A stretch of DNA of 64,000 nt from Photorhabdus australis DSM 17609 (GTDB lineage Bacteria > Pseudomonadota > Gammaproteobacteria > Enterobacterales > Enterobacteriaceae), in assembly GCF_000711895.1 (NCBI RefSeq), contig NZ_JONO01000011.1, forward strand, positions 1 through 64,000. Reading direction: 5' to 3'. A program made the translations under genes and the position numbers. The stretch's first letter is position 1. Every line of letters begins with the position of its first letter. Below the pieces are notes generated by a model. The model ran no database searches. It was given only the letters and a program-made list of their open reading frames with translations, and was not told the origin of the DNA. Of the stretch, positions 8,699 through 17,633 are shown in pieces.

Positions 8699-9748
8699 AT
8701 GGCAATATTGTTGCAAAAATCAAAGGTCATGAAGATTGCTGGTATGTCATTGGCAATGTTACTGGCAGCGTGTTCCAGCGACCAAAGTTATAAGCGCCAG
8801 GTCAATGGTGATTATGCGTATCTTGAAACACCTTCTCTGAAAACACTGAATGTTCCTGCGGGTATGATATTGCCATTACAGAATGGTGAATATGATATTC
8901 CACCAACGATATCTAAGGGACTGATTGGGAAAGAGCTTGATATTCGTCCACCATCTCAGGCGTTGGCTTTGTTGAGTGGCTCCCGTACTGAAAGCAGTGC
9001 AAAAAGCAGTAAATTGCTACTTGAAAACACCCCTGAGAACAGTAATCTGTGGTCACAGATTAATAATGTTCTGCTGAAAAAAGGTTACAAAGTCAGCCAG
9101 CGTGATGATGCTAATCAAACATTGATAACGGATTGGATTGAATGGCAGCGTACAGATGAAGATGTGCCATATCAGACTCGTCATCAGATCAGTATTGCAC
9201 ACCAGAACTATCAAATTGAATTATCAGTTGCTAACGAAGGGTTGAGACAAGGTGGTCAACAGGTAACTGATCCTGTTGAAATTCAGCGTTATAACGCACT
9301 GATGCTTAATGAACTGATTGAAGGTGTGAACCAGCAACGTGAACGCATGAGTGACAACACTGCGGCACACAATTCAGGGCCATTAGATGTACAGAGTGGT
9401 GGAGATATTTCTGGATTACCTCAGATGATTGTTCGGGCGCCATATAATGTCGTTTGGGACAGGCTGCCGGCAGCGCTGGAAAAAGTGGGTATGAAAGTAG
9501 GTAGCCGTAGCCGTTCGACGGGGTCTATCACTGTAACCTATAAAAATCTTAGTGCATCTGATTGGAAATCAATGAGTGTTAATGAGCCTTCCATCAGCGA
9601 AGGTGATTATAAATTACAAGTTGGCGATTTGAATAACCGAAGCAGCTTACAGTTTATTAGCGATAAGGGTAAGCCGTTGACTCAGGTACAAAATGATGAA
9701 CTGGTTGCAGTATTAAAAGCCGCTTTCAGCCAGACAGCAGGATTGTAG
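8699..9748 (+). CDS. bamC: Outer-membrane assembly lipoprotein BamC
   Basis: A 349-residue lipoprotein, formerly NlpB, that is part of the BAM complex inserting beta-barrel proteins into the outer membrane. The lipobox LLAAC puts the lipidated cysteine at residue 25. A long unstructured N-terminal segment (which contacts BamD in E. coli) precedes two helix-grip domains (about 105-215 and 235-345). A Shine-Dalgarno AGGGA precedes the ATG. The mature protein is close in size to the E. coli one. It follows dapA and is ended by a strong hairpin. Confidence 0.94.
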   Translation: MAILLQKSKVMKIAGMSLAMLLAACSSDQSYKRQVNGDYAYLETPSLKTLNVPAGMILPLQNGEYDIPPTISKGLIGKELDIRPPSQALALLSGSRTESSAKSSKLLLENTPENSNLWSQINNVLLKKGYKVSQRDDANQTLITDWIEWQRTDEDVPYQTRHQISIAHQNYQIELSVANEGLRQGGQQVTDPVEIQRYNALMLNELIEGVNQQRERMSDNTAAHNSGPLDVQSGGDISGLPQMIVRAPYNVVWDRLPAALEKVGMKVGSRSRSTGSITVTYKNLSASDWKSMSVNEPSISEGDYKLQVGDLNNRSSLQFISDKGKPLTQVQNDELVAVLKAAFSQTAGL

Positions 9749-9762
9749 ATATAAATATAAGT

Positions 9763-9782
9763 AAAGGGGCGAAAGCCCCTTT
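9763..9782 (+). terminator. Rho-independent terminator after bamC
   Basis: AAAGGGGC, GAAA loop, GCCCCTTT: a compact GC-rich stem immediately followed by T-containing sequence, 15 bp after the bamC stop. Confidence 0.85.
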
Positions 9783-9840
9783 GCTATTTATAGCTATTTC
9801 TAATGATTATTTTTCGTATTGATATTTGGGAGTATGTAAG

Positions 9841-10554
9841 ATGCAAAAAAGAGCTGAGTTGTATCGTGGCAAGGCAAAGACGGTATACACCACCGATGAT
9901 CCAGATCGGCTAATTTTGGAATTCCGTAATGATACATCAGCGTTGGATGGGGAACGTATTGAACAGTTTGACCGCAAAGGGATGGTGAATAATAAATTCA
10001 ATCATTTCATTATGAATAAGCTGGAGGAAGCGGGTGTTCCAACGCAAATGGAACGTCTGTTATCAGACACTGAAGTACTGGTGAAAAAGCTGGATATGGT
10101 GCCCGTTGAGTGTGTTATCCGTAACCGGGCAGCGGGTTCATTGGTCAGACGCCTTGGGGTTGAAGAAGGTTTGGTATTGAGTCCACCTTTGTTTGATCTG
10201 TTTCTTAAAAATGATGCTCTGCACGATCCCATGGTGAATGAATCCTATTGTGAAACTTTTAGCTGGGTGAGTAAAGAACAGCTGGCTGAAATGAAAAGTT
10301 TGAGCTATAAGGCCAATGAAATATTGAGTAAATTGTTTGATGATGCTGGTTTAATTTTGGTTGATTTCAAGCTTGAGTTTGGTTTATTTAAAGGGCAAGT
10401 CATTCTGGGTGATGAATTTTCTCCCGATGGTTGTCGTTTATGGGATAAAGAGACTTTGGATAAAATGGATAAAGACCGTTTCCGCCAAAGTCTTGGTGGT
10501 TTGATTGAAGCGTATGAAGAGGTAGCACACCGTATTGGTGTTGTTTTAGATTAA
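9841..10554 (+). CDS. purC: SAICAR synthetase
   Basis: A 237-residue phosphoribosylaminoimidazole-succinocarboxamide synthase, joining CAIR and aspartate in purine synthesis. The N-terminus [16 protein letters not shown], the [15 protein letters not shown] block and the C-terminal [17 protein letters not shown] are nearly identical to E. coli PurC, and length is the same when the ATG at 9841 is used. No clear PurR box is seen upstream, although a related sequence lies just past the stop. In E. coli ypfJ lies between purC and tmcA; here an accessory region occupies that interval. Confidence 0.97.
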   Translation: MQKRAELYRGKAKTVYTTDDPDRLILEFRNDTSALDGERIEQFDRKGMVNNKFNHFIMNKLEEAGVPTQMERLLSDTEVLVKKLDMVPVECVIRNRAAGSLVRRLGVEEGLVLSPPLFDLFLKNDALHDPMVNESYCETFSWVSKEQLAEMKSLSYKANEILSKLFDDAGLILVDFKLEFGLFKGQVILGDEFSPDGCRLWDKETLDKMDKDRFRQSLGGLIEAYEEVAHRIGVVLD

Positions 10555-10555
10555 T

Positions 10556-10571
10556 TACGCAAACGATTACC
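10556..10571. promoter_or_regulatory. PurR-box-like sequence downstream of purC
   Basis: ACGCAAACGATTACCT matches the first nine bases of the PurR operator consensus (ACGCAAACGTTTGCGT) and resembles weaker PurR sites in its second half. Its position between the purC stop and the terminator is unusual for an operator, so it may be chance. Confidence 0.25.
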
Positions 10572-10572
10572 T

Positions 10573-10592
10573 GGGCCGAAAGGCCCTTTTTT
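10573..10592 (+). terminator. Rho-independent terminator after purC
   Basis: GGGCC, GAAA loop, GGCCC and a run of six T, 18 bp after the stop codon. Confidence 0.88.
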
Positions 10593-11213
10593 ACTAGTAT
10601 AAAGTGATGCCGGTGATAATTTTCCACTTTGTTTTTGGTAATTAATATTATCGGATGGGATTAATAGTTGATATAAATTAACTTATATTGATTCAGCTTA
10701 TTTGAAATAATTGATATTAATTCAATAAGGATAATTTTTCATTTTATTAGCAATGAATGGTTAAAGTTTAGAAAATACAGAAAACAACCAAAATTAACCC
10801 GAAATACATTTATGTGATTGTTATATATTTGTGAATATTGTGATGATTCATCAGTTTTTTTTGTCGATTTTTTCTTCACTTGTAACTGATTGTCTGGAAT
10901 AAGTTATCCATTGGCAATATACTTGCCAACCTGGATATAGGGTAACCCGTAAAAGGTATTGACAATATAGAATAAAACATAAATTTTATTTTCTGGCTAT
11001 TTTCTTGTGATAGCGTTTATAAAGATCTCAATCATGTAGTGATAAACGTGAATATTTTGCGATAATTGCATTTTTCTAAATGCAAACAAGATGTTGTTAT
11101 TGTGAGAGATTTGTTATTAATTTGTTATTGATGAGGGCGGCATTAGCTGCATATCCATATATTGATGTTAACGAATAACATCCCTAATTTTACTGAGGTG
11201 ATATAACCCAAAG
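10593..11213. other. AT-rich promoter region of the ABC exporter genes
   Basis: About 620 bp without a gene. It holds a candidate -35 TTGACA at 10959-10964 with TAAATT at 10980 (a short 15 bp spacer, so weak evidence), and a perfect 8 bp dyad TTGCATTT/AAATGCAA at 11066-11085 that could be an operator or a leader hairpin. GAGGTGA at about 11195 lies somewhat far from the first ATG of the exporter gene. Confidence 0.4.
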
Positions 11214-12941
11214 ATGGAAAACATTATGTCAAAGAATTTAACCGCATGGCAGATACTGTTACGTAGTGCCATACCGTTTAAGGGAACGGTTATGTGTGCT
11301 TTTTTGGCCTTAACCGTCACATTATTATGCGATCTAGGTGGCCCCTATATTATAAGGAATTACGTCGATAGGGCGACGTCAGGAACCACTGCTGATCAGC
11401 TTATTATGTTGGCAATAATTTATCTTTTCATCGCCTCGATTGGTGTCATGGGTAGTTTGGTGACTAGCTACATGAGTACCAAGGCGGGTTGGGGTATTGC
11501 AGATACCATTAGATACAAACTTTTTCATCATGTGATGACAGTTTTACCCGTATTGGAAATAGAAAAAAGATCGCAGGGAGAGTTGTTGGAAAGTGTCGAA
11601 GGAAACGCTGATATTATAGGAAAAACGATTTCTAAAGCTGGTTTCAAGGCCATTGGTAATTCAGCACTGGCACTCGGTACATTAATCATTATATTCAATG
11701 TTATGCCCCAGGCGGGTATTGCTATGGCGATTGTTATTATATTGGTGGCATATGTACTTATTCAATTAACCAGACTTGCTGTTCGTCGTTGGCTAATTGC
11801 GCGAACTGAGAAAGCAAGGATTTTTGGTTTTATCGGTGATTCACTCCATGCAATGGATGATTTGCAACCATTATCTCAGGCCCATTGGCCTTCCGTTGCA
11901 TTTCGTAAGATGTTGTCAGTATTACTCAAAATTGAACGCAAGGCTTATATTGGCGGCAGGGCTTTCTGGCCAATTACTCAGCTCTTTTTTGCATTGTGCT
12001 TCGGTATAGGTTTTGGCTTTGGGCTTCAATTACTTGGTCAAGATAGTATAAGTATCGGTACATTAACAATGGTCTATCTCTATGTTGACAAGCTTCGAGA
12101 GCCTGTGGAAGACATGTCACAAGAAATAGAGTTGCTACAGAAGTTATTTGCTGCTTTATCACTGGCGGCCAAAACACTGAGTGAAGGTACTGCAAGTAAA
12201 TCATCAGATAATCTGTTGCCTGATGGCCCCCTTTCTATCCATTTCGATAATGTGGATTTCAGTTATGGTGGAGAAGAAACACAGGTTTTGCATAGCGTTA
12301 ATTTTTACGTTGCTCCGGGGAGCAAAATTGGCATCATCGGGAGAACGGGAGCAGGGAAAAGTACCATTCTTAATTTGATGTGTGGATTTGCTCAGCCGGA
12401 TTCGGGAAGAGTGACAATTGGAAATATTGATGTCTCAACAATTAGACCTGACGAATTTGCAAAAAAGATTGCTGTCCTGAGTCAGCGTTCTCACTTGTTC
12501 TCTGCAACGTTGCGGGACAATTTAACGCTATTCAGCAATGAAATATCTGACGATCAGATTTGGGATGTTCTGCAAGAATTAGATGCGCTTGAATGGGCCA
12601 AAGCATTGCCGGATGGTCTTGATACATTAGTCGGAACTAACGGACAGATAATGTCGGAAGGGGAAATTCAGATGATAGCGGGCGCCAGAGTGATGTTACA
12701 GCATTGCTCGTTGGTGATTATTGATGAAGGAACATCTCAACTCGATCCTCAGACTGAAGAAAGTTGGCTGAAATTACTTGGAAAATTAAACCGCAATCGC
12801 ACTGTAGTGATGGTCGCACACCGTCTTCATACACTTTCAGCCGTTGATGAAATCATCATTATTGATGATGGGCGGATTAAGCAGCGAGTTCCAGAAACAG
12901 AAATCGCAATGTTAACCAGCAATCATGGACTCATTGTATGA
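11214..12941 (+). CDS. ABC exporter half-transporter, subunit 1 (degenerate signature)
   Basis: A 575-residue fused membrane-ATPase protein of the type I exporter (MsbA/TAP) fold: about six membrane helices in residues 20-320, ATPase domain from about 340. Walker A GRTGAGKST is at 376-384, Q-loop Gln424, Walker B VIIDE with Glu505, and H-loop His536, all intact. The signature motif is MSEGE (480-484) instead of LSGGQ. Its stop overlaps the start of subunit 2 by 4 nt, so the two are translationally coupled. Substrate is unknown; the neighbouring radical-SAM locus suggests a peptide, but it is divergent and the link is inference. A second ATG four codons in is an alternative start. Confidence 0.9.
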   Translation: MENIMSKNLTAWQILLRSAIPFKGTVMCAFLALTVTLLCDLGGPYIIRNYVDRATSGTTADQLIMLAIIYLFIASIGVMGSLVTSYMSTKAGWGIADTIRYKLFHHVMTVLPVLEIEKRSQGELLESVEGNADIIGKTISKAGFKAIGNSALALGTLIIIFNVMPQAGIAMAIVIILVAYVLIQLTRLAVRRWLIARTEKARIFGFIGDSLHAMDDLQPLSQAHWPSVAFRKMLSVLLKIERKAYIGGRAFWPITQLFFALCFGIGFGFGLQLLGQDSISIGTLTMVYLYVDKLREPVEDMSQEIELLQKLFAALSLAAKTLSEGTASKSSDNLLPDGPLSIHFDNVDFSYGGEETQVLHSVNFYVAPGSKIGIIGRTGAGKSTILNLMCGFAQPDSGRVTIGNIDVSTIRPDEFAKKIAVLSQRSHLFSATLRDNLTLFSNEISDDQIWDVLQELDALEWAKALPDGLDTLVGTNGQIMSEGEIQMIAGARVMLQHCSLVIIDEGTSQLDPQTEESWLKLLGKLNRNRTVVMVAHRLHTLSAVDEIIIIDDGRIKQRVPETEIAMLTSNHGLIV

Positions 12942-14581
12942 CTATATCCACTGTATCAACTAAACCTAAGATGTTATCGGCATTGACTGATTTGGTGAAA
13001 AAATTTGCACCTCTCTATTTCATCACAATGTTTGTATGGACACTTATGCACGGTTTTCCTTTATTGATTGGTTATTTAATCAGTAAACTACTGGATAGTG
13101 CAATAAATGAACCGACTAACCCTACAGTCTGGTGGTTACTTTCCTCTGCGATTGCGGTAATGGTTTTGCGATCACTAGTTCTTTTCATGGGCTTAAGCCT
13201 GGACTTTACGTTGATATTTAAAGTAAGTGCTTATTTGAAAGAGAGAGTTTTACGTGGAGTAAGCCATTGTTCTCATAATCAGAGGCATGCTTTTTCACAA
13301 GGCGATATTTTGAATCGCATTCGTGATGATAGTGATGAAATTGCGGAATTTTTGAGTTGGACCTCTGATTTTATCTACCGAGCATTACTTTTAATTATCG
13401 CATTAGTCGTGCTTATCAACACTGATCCAATAACCACGTTGGCTCTTATGCCTATGATTGTGGGTCTCTGGGTTGGCGCGATACTTAAACGCAAAGTAGG
13501 TAATTTACAAGAGAGTAAACGTCAATCGCAGGGAGATATCGCTGGTCAGATTACTGATGTATTAACGGGTATACGCGATCTGCGCCTTAGCAATAAAATT
13601 GAAGGCCAGATTGAGAGGTTGTCGCAGAAATTTGTTAGTCGACGGGCTATTCAAGCTAAACATCAGGTATTTACTGACCTTCTTTCTGGCCTGTTTAAAA
13701 ATATTGTTATAGTCGGAACGTCAGCTGTTTTATTGATAGTGAGTAAACGAATCGTTGATGGCAGTTTTACTGTGGGTAATCTGGCGTTATTTTTGACTTA
13801 TATCGGCTGGATTAGTGAACAGATATTTTTCTTTGGTCGGTCTATTGCTAATTATAAAAATGCTGATGTGTGTTATGAGCGTATTAAACAGCTATTGGCA
13901 GATAAAAAAGACACAAAAGAATATGAACAAGGTGAGGTTCTCCATAAGCTTAGTGTTAATCATCTTGCGTATTCAAATATTCAGCACCCTGTTTCATTTG
14001 AAGCGACAACTAATCAGGTCGTTGGAATTGTTGGTGAGATGGGGGCGGGTAAAACCACCTTTTTGCGTTATTTGATCGGTTTGGAGAAGTCCAGTTCTGG
14101 CAGTGTGCTTTGGAATAATAGGGAAGTTTTGGGGAATGAAAACTGGTGGCGGAATCCTCGTATTGGATATGCCAGACAAAAAGCGGGTTTTTTTGGTGGA
14201 ACAGTAAGACAAAATCTCGCATTGGGCGATACGGATATTGATGATGATATCATGGTGCAGGTTTTGGAGGCGGTAGGTATGACTCCCGGCTCATATGAGC
14301 TGCCAGAAGGACTTGATACTGTCATTAATTCTGGTAGCGCCCGGCAACTGTCTGGTGGTCAGCGTCAGCGTTTGGCTTTAGCTCGAATGTTATGCCGTCC
14401 TGCTGATGTTTATATTGTTGATAATTGTGATTCATCATTAGATGCAGCTACGGCTCGCCACTTATGGTCCACCTTACCTGAACGTTGGCCCGGTTTGTGG
14501 ATTGTTGTTTCATGCAATGCGGATCTTCTCGCTAAAGCTGACCATATTGTTACTGTTCAACGGCGGAGGGAGTTTGCATGA
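12938..14581 (+). CDS. ABC exporter half-transporter, subunit 2 (degenerate catalytic site)
   Basis: A 547-residue partner of the preceding protein, with the same fold: membrane helices in about 20-310, ATPase domain from about 335. Walker A GEMGAGKTT (366-374), Q-loop Gln414 and signature LSGGQ (471-475) are intact. In Walker B the catalytic glutamate is replaced by Asn496 (VDN), and the H-loop histidine position carries Cys526. Together with subunit 1's defect, this predicts a heterodimer with one working ATP site (Walker A/B/H of subunit 1 plus LSGGQ of subunit 2) and one degenerate site, as in TAP1/2, TmrAB and TM287/288. The substrate is not known. Confidence 0.9.
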   Translation: MTISTVSTKPKMLSALTDLVKKFAPLYFITMFVWTLMHGFPLLIGYLISKLLDSAINEPTNPTVWWLLSSAIAVMVLRSLVLFMGLSLDFTLIFKVSAYLKERVLRGVSHCSHNQRHAFSQGDILNRIRDDSDEIAEFLSWTSDFIYRALLLIIALVVLINTDPITTLALMPMIVGLWVGAILKRKVGNLQESKRQSQGDIAGQITDVLTGIRDLRLSNKIEGQIERLSQKFVSRRAIQAKHQVFTDLLSGLFKNIVIVGTSAVLLIVSKRIVDGSFTVGNLALFLTYIGWISEQIFFFGRSIANYKNADVCYERIKQLLADKKDTKEYEQGEVLHKLSVNHLAYSNIQHPVSFEATTNQVVGIVGEMGAGKTTFLRYLIGLEKSSSGSVLWNNREVLGNENWWRNPRIGYARQKAGFFGGTVRQNLALGDTDIDDDIMVQVLEAVGMTPGSYELPEGLDTVINSGSARQLSGGQRQRLALARMLCRPADVYIVDNCDSSLDAATARHLWSTLPERWPGLWIVVSCNADLLAKADHIVTVQRRREFA

Positions 14582-14728
14582 TCCTTGGAAAATAGTTGTA
14601 CTGCATAAGGGATATTTTTAGGTTAATAATGTGTTTGTGGCGGAAGGGAATACCGATACGTTAAATGCTTGTCAGAGGCAATATAAGAGTGACGGCTCCC
14701 CGCCGCAAACGGTGAGACTTCCCACTTC

Positions 14729-14990
14729 TCAGGCCGCAACCGTCGATGCAACGGATTTACGCTGGCCTCCGTGGGCAGAAACGACGAGTCCCGCCGCCTG
14801 TAATTTCTGTATGCTTTTGCGCTGGATGCTGAGCGCTGCGTTTATATCACGATCATGTGCGTACTTTGCCTGTAGCGCCGGAGGTGCAATGATAGAAACG
14901 CTTCAAGAGTGCGTTGCCGGCCAGAATACTCCGGAGTAGCCAGCCCAAAGTCCTTTGGGTTTTTCGCCTTATATCCCCGTCCGCGCTGTG
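14729..14990 (-). pseudogene. IS200/IS605-type TnpB, C-terminal remnant
   Basis: The minus strand encodes the typical TnpB C-terminus: AHDRDINAAL, then IQKLQAAGLVVSAHGG and RKSVASTVAA before a TGA. The upstream zinc-finger part (HCTSGATGK) is in another frame, so at least one frameshift separates them. The RuvC and N-terminal regions are missing. The fragment adjoins the end of a decayed MacB gene, suggesting that insertion of a TnpB element, followed by decay, removed the end of the exporter gene. TnpB proteins are RNA-guided nucleases whose guide RNA overlaps this 3' end, but nothing here would be functional. Confidence 0.75.
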
Positions 14991-15457
14991 ATGGATATAC
15001 GCCAAACACCATTGTAATGAAACATGCCGAGAAGGAAGCCAATAAAAACGAATAAAATGAGAAGCCAATGGAACTATCAAATAGTGATAAAATCTCGAAA
15101 CCAATAAATGATAATAATAATCCTAATGGCGATATTAATAATGAAATTAAAAATGCCTCGGTAAGAAATTGATAGAAAATATCGGAATAACCTGCTTATA
15201 CGGCAAGTCGTACACCAAGCTCTCTTCTACGTTCTCTGACACTGATTAAAATGGTATTCATAACACTAATTCCCGCAACAAAGAGCGTTACCGATGATAT
15301 TGACAGCAGGAAAAGGTTAATTTCTGACTAAGTTTCATTCAACGTTTTTAATAATTCCGTAGTATTACGTATCTCATAGCTTTGTTGACATTTAAATTGT
15401 GATAACCGTTCCTCAACAGCGCGCTTAACGGGTTCAACATGAGAACCATTATCCTGC
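14990..15457 (-). pseudogene. MacB-type ABC permease, decayed C-terminal fragment
   Basis: Translating the minus strand in one frame gives the characteristic MacB/FtsX permease block: VAGISVMNTILISVRERRRELGVRLAV, then AGYSDIFYQFLTEAF and a final membrane helix ending VFGVYPSQR. Two in-frame stops interrupt it (after LNET and after RLAV), and the frame begins only in the last part of the periplasmic domain (EPVKRAVEERL). The ATPase domain and most of the permease are missing. MacB-like permeases export peptides or toxins with an outer-membrane partner, so this may be the relic of an export gene that once belonged with the adjoining radical-SAM locus. Confidence 0.8.
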
Positions 15458-15466
15458 TACTCCACT

Positions 15467-15961
15467 CTATATTTTATTTTGCAACTCGATCTTTATCTTT
15501 TCGAAAACAGATTCATCTATGCATAATCCAATATTACCTTCTGCGCTAAAGCACACCAGAGGACGTTTGCTAGTACGTAGAATAAAATATTTGTTTCGTT
15601 TCTTTTGATAGTATCCGGATGAATAATGGATAATATGTATACCATTGCTGCGATGAAAGTCGTTCAGGGAAACGCCTTCTTCCCGGCGCAATGAGGAAAT
15701 CGTCCATTCGTGCGAATATACTCCAGATTTCATCAGTAATTTTCCTTCTTTGACCACCGCCTTATTTGATAATAGTTGATAGCTCACAAATAAGGTGATG
15801 ATGACAAGGAGTGTGGTTGTAATGCCGGCCACCAATTTATTGGGATTACTGCTATTGAGCCAGTATGGTACAGGCAGAAAAACCAAGGCAATAAGGACGA
15901 ACATGGCGACGTTCATTAATATGACTTTGAGGTCCGGATTTAATCCCACAATATTGCTCAT
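15467..15961 (-). CDS. Small membrane protein with C-terminal PH-like region, unknown function
   Basis: A 164-residue protein I do not recognise. Two hydrophobic segments (about 13-33 and 42-63) are separated by a short polar turn, followed by a cytoplasmic-type domain of about 95 residues that alternates short strands (VVKEGKLLMKSGVYSHEW, NKYFILRTSKRP) and ends in an amphipathic helix, an arrangement like bacterial PH-domain membrane proteins. Its ATG overlaps the stop of the upstream shortened Tat protein by 4 nt, so the two are coupled. The decayed MacB gene follows directly. Possible roles are an immunity or export-accessory protein for the locus; this is inference. Confidence 0.65.
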   Translation of the reverse strand: MSNIVGLNPDLKVILMNVAMFVLIALVFLPVPYWLNSSNPNKLVAGITTTLLVIITLFVSYQLLSNKAVVKEGKLLMKSGVYSHEWTISSLRREEGVSLNDFHRSNGIHIIHYSSGYYQKKRNKYFILRTSKRPLVCFSAEGNIGLCIDESVFEKIKIELQNKI

Positions 15962-16362
15962 TCCACTGCCATTCCTAAAGATAATTTGGTAAAAAGATGA
16001 AAAGAAGCCGTGCTGGTTGAAAGGTCGCTATGGTTAATTTGGGGTAGATAATTTGCCATGCATACAGTAACGGCTGTTTGTACTGCCAGCCTTAAATAGG
16101 CTGCTACGTTAACCGTTGCTTCAGGTTGTTGTTTGATAGTTTCCCAAAATCGGTTACAGGTAATAATTTCTTCCCAAACTTCAACCGGGAATTTGGTATT
16201 TGACATTGACAGTCTCAGCTTATTTTCTTCGACCTCTCCTGGGGAAAGTAATGAACGTGGCACGCCAAATAGGCGAGTGCTATCAGTACCGGCATTAAAG
16301 GTAGGTATGACACTGTCAATGGCTGCTCCAGCAGCTATACCAATAAATGTGCGTCTTTTCAT
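15958..16362 (-). CDS. Shortened paralogue of the Tat-signal protein
   Basis: A 134-residue protein whose first 80 residues are almost the same as those of the 331-residue protein upstream: RR-T-F-I-G twin-arginine start, hydrophobic stretch, LFGVPRSLLS, then VEVWEEIITCNRFWETIKQQPE. After that it jumps directly to a short alanine/valine/threonine-rich segment (ATVNVAAYLRLAVQTAVTV), then NYLPQINHSDLSTSTASFH and LFTKLSLGMAVE. Two in-frame deletions therefore removed the leader-like helices and most of the C-terminal domain, while start and end are kept. It may be a decaying copy or a trimmed functional variant. The downstream membrane protein overlaps it by 4 nt. A second ATG one codon earlier is also possible. 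Confidence 0.7.
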   Translation of the reverse strand: MKRRTFIGIAAGAAIDSVIPTFNAGTDSTRLFGVPRSLLSPGEVEENKLRLSMSNTKFPVEVWEEIITCNRFWETIKQQPEATVNVAAYLRLAVQTAVTVCMANYLPQINHSDLSTSTASFHLFTKLSLGMAVE

Positions 16363-16409
16363 CATTCGTTCCTTTATAAGTTAACGGAATTCTTTTTTTA
16401 CTGAGTGTT

Positions 16410-16535
16410 ATACCTTTCATCTTTCAATTTGCTGTTTTGTTAGTTATTTTCATTTACCCAATTACATCGTTATCTATGTATCCTAGGGATGCATTCACTT
16501 GTCGCCGCGCTGCAATTTGAAATCTATTGGGTATA
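16410..16535. repeat. ERIC repeat
   Basis: About 126 bp flanked by TATACC ... GGGTATA, with the internal ERIC landmarks in diverged form (CTTTCAATTTGCTG at one end, GCAATTTGAAATCTATTGGG at the other). It lies between the two Tat-protein paralogues. Confidence 0.85.
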
Positions 16536-16637
16536 CCACCTTATTCGATAAAAATTTCTGGCTTACAAATATGGATCATAGTGATGTTTGTAATTCAGAT
16601 TCTGATCTAAAATCCAGCTTCAATTCCATGATATTGT

Positions 16638-17633
16638 TTATGTTATCATCATATCTAAAGATAATTTGGTAAAAAGGTGAATCACTTCTTTGCGTTCTGC
16701 CCGGGTCGTTGGAAGGTTAATATAACCACATTTTTGCGCGGCAAATAGGCAAGCCATGACTTCTTTCCTGATTGCTTCTCTGACCAGCGTATCTACCATT
16801 GCTCGATTGTTATAGATCCTGGCGAGGTGAAGAGAGGCAGCGTTGACCGAAATATCTTCATGATTAATTTGAGGACGATAATTTACCATGTGTTTTCCAG
16901 CTATTTTTGTCAGGGTAGTGACTAAGACAAATGCGGAGACACTCGTTGTCGTTGATACATTTACTGTGGTAGAGGTTTGCACGGTAACTACGACGGCCAT
17001 ATTAATGGCGGCAACCAGATCTGCCCCTGCGGTAAGGCTGGTATCATCTTTGTTATTCACAGGTTCCAGGATTTCTTTCAACCTGATAAGTGGAGGACTA
17101 TCCGGCTGCTCTAATGGGATGTAATCTTTAAAATGTGCAACCAGATTAGCATCCTGACTCAGGTAATAATTAATCCGGTTTCTCAGGCTTGATTTCCTTT
17201 TATTTAGGCCGTAAGTCTTTAGTCGGGAAAATAACTCCTCATAGTCATTGGTTTTTACCGCATTCATTAAATCCTTATCATAGGTGATGAACAACAATAA
17301 TTCCTCAGCGGAGCCGGGGCTAACAATATCTTTATCTATGCCGAATTCATTTAGGACTTTTTCAGGTGATGCTCGATACTCTAATGCTAATTCAGGCTGT
17401 TGTTTTATGGTTTCCCAAAATCGGTTATAGGTAATAATTTCTTCCCAAACTTCAACTGGAAGTTTGGCGTTTGACATTGACAGTCTGAGCTTATTTTCTT
17501 CAACCTCTCCTTGGGAAAGTAATGAACGTGGTACGCCAAATAGACGATTGCTGTTAGCCTTTGCGTTAACGGTTGGTATGACACTACCAATAGCTGCTCC
17601 TGCAGCTACGCCAATAAATGTACGTCGTTTCAT
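16638..17633 (-). CDS. Tat-signal protein coupled to radical-SAM enzyme; possible modified substrate
   Basis: A 331-residue protein of unrecognised family. It starts MKRRTFIG followed by a small-residue hydrophobic stretch to about 25, a plausible twin-arginine export signal. Residues 60-100 are helical and include ELALEYRASPEKVLNEFGID, which resembles the NHLP/Nif11-type leader pattern of peptide-modifying systems. Residues 205-245 are an unusual Val/Thr/Ser-rich run with few charges. The C-terminal 80 residues are helical with two cysteines (295, 302). Its ATG shares one base with the stop of the radical-SAM gene (TAATG) and has AGAGG before it, so both are made together. A role as the enzyme's substrate or partner is inference. 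Confidence 0.75.
   Translation of the reverse strand: MKRRTFIGVAAGAAIGSVIPTVNAKANSNRLFGVPRSLLSQGEVEENKLRLSMSNAKLPVEVWEEIITYNRFWETIKQQPELALEYRASPEKVLNEFGIDKDIVSPGSAEELLLFITYDKDLMNAVKTNDYEELFSRLKTYGLNKRKSSLRNRINYYLSQDANLVAHFKDYIPLEQPDSPPLIRLKEILEPVNNKDDTSLTAGADLVAAINMAVVVTVQTSTTVNVSTTTSVSAFVLVTTLTKIAGKHMVNYRPQINHEDISVNAASLHLARIYNNRAMVDTLVREAIRKEVMACLFAAQKCGYINLPTTRAERKEVIHLFTKLSLDMMIT

Noticed and set aside
14631-14939. 102-codon plus-strand frame after the exporter genes
   Set aside because: It is the antisense of the TnpB C-terminal remnant, whose minus-strand translation is clearly recognisable.
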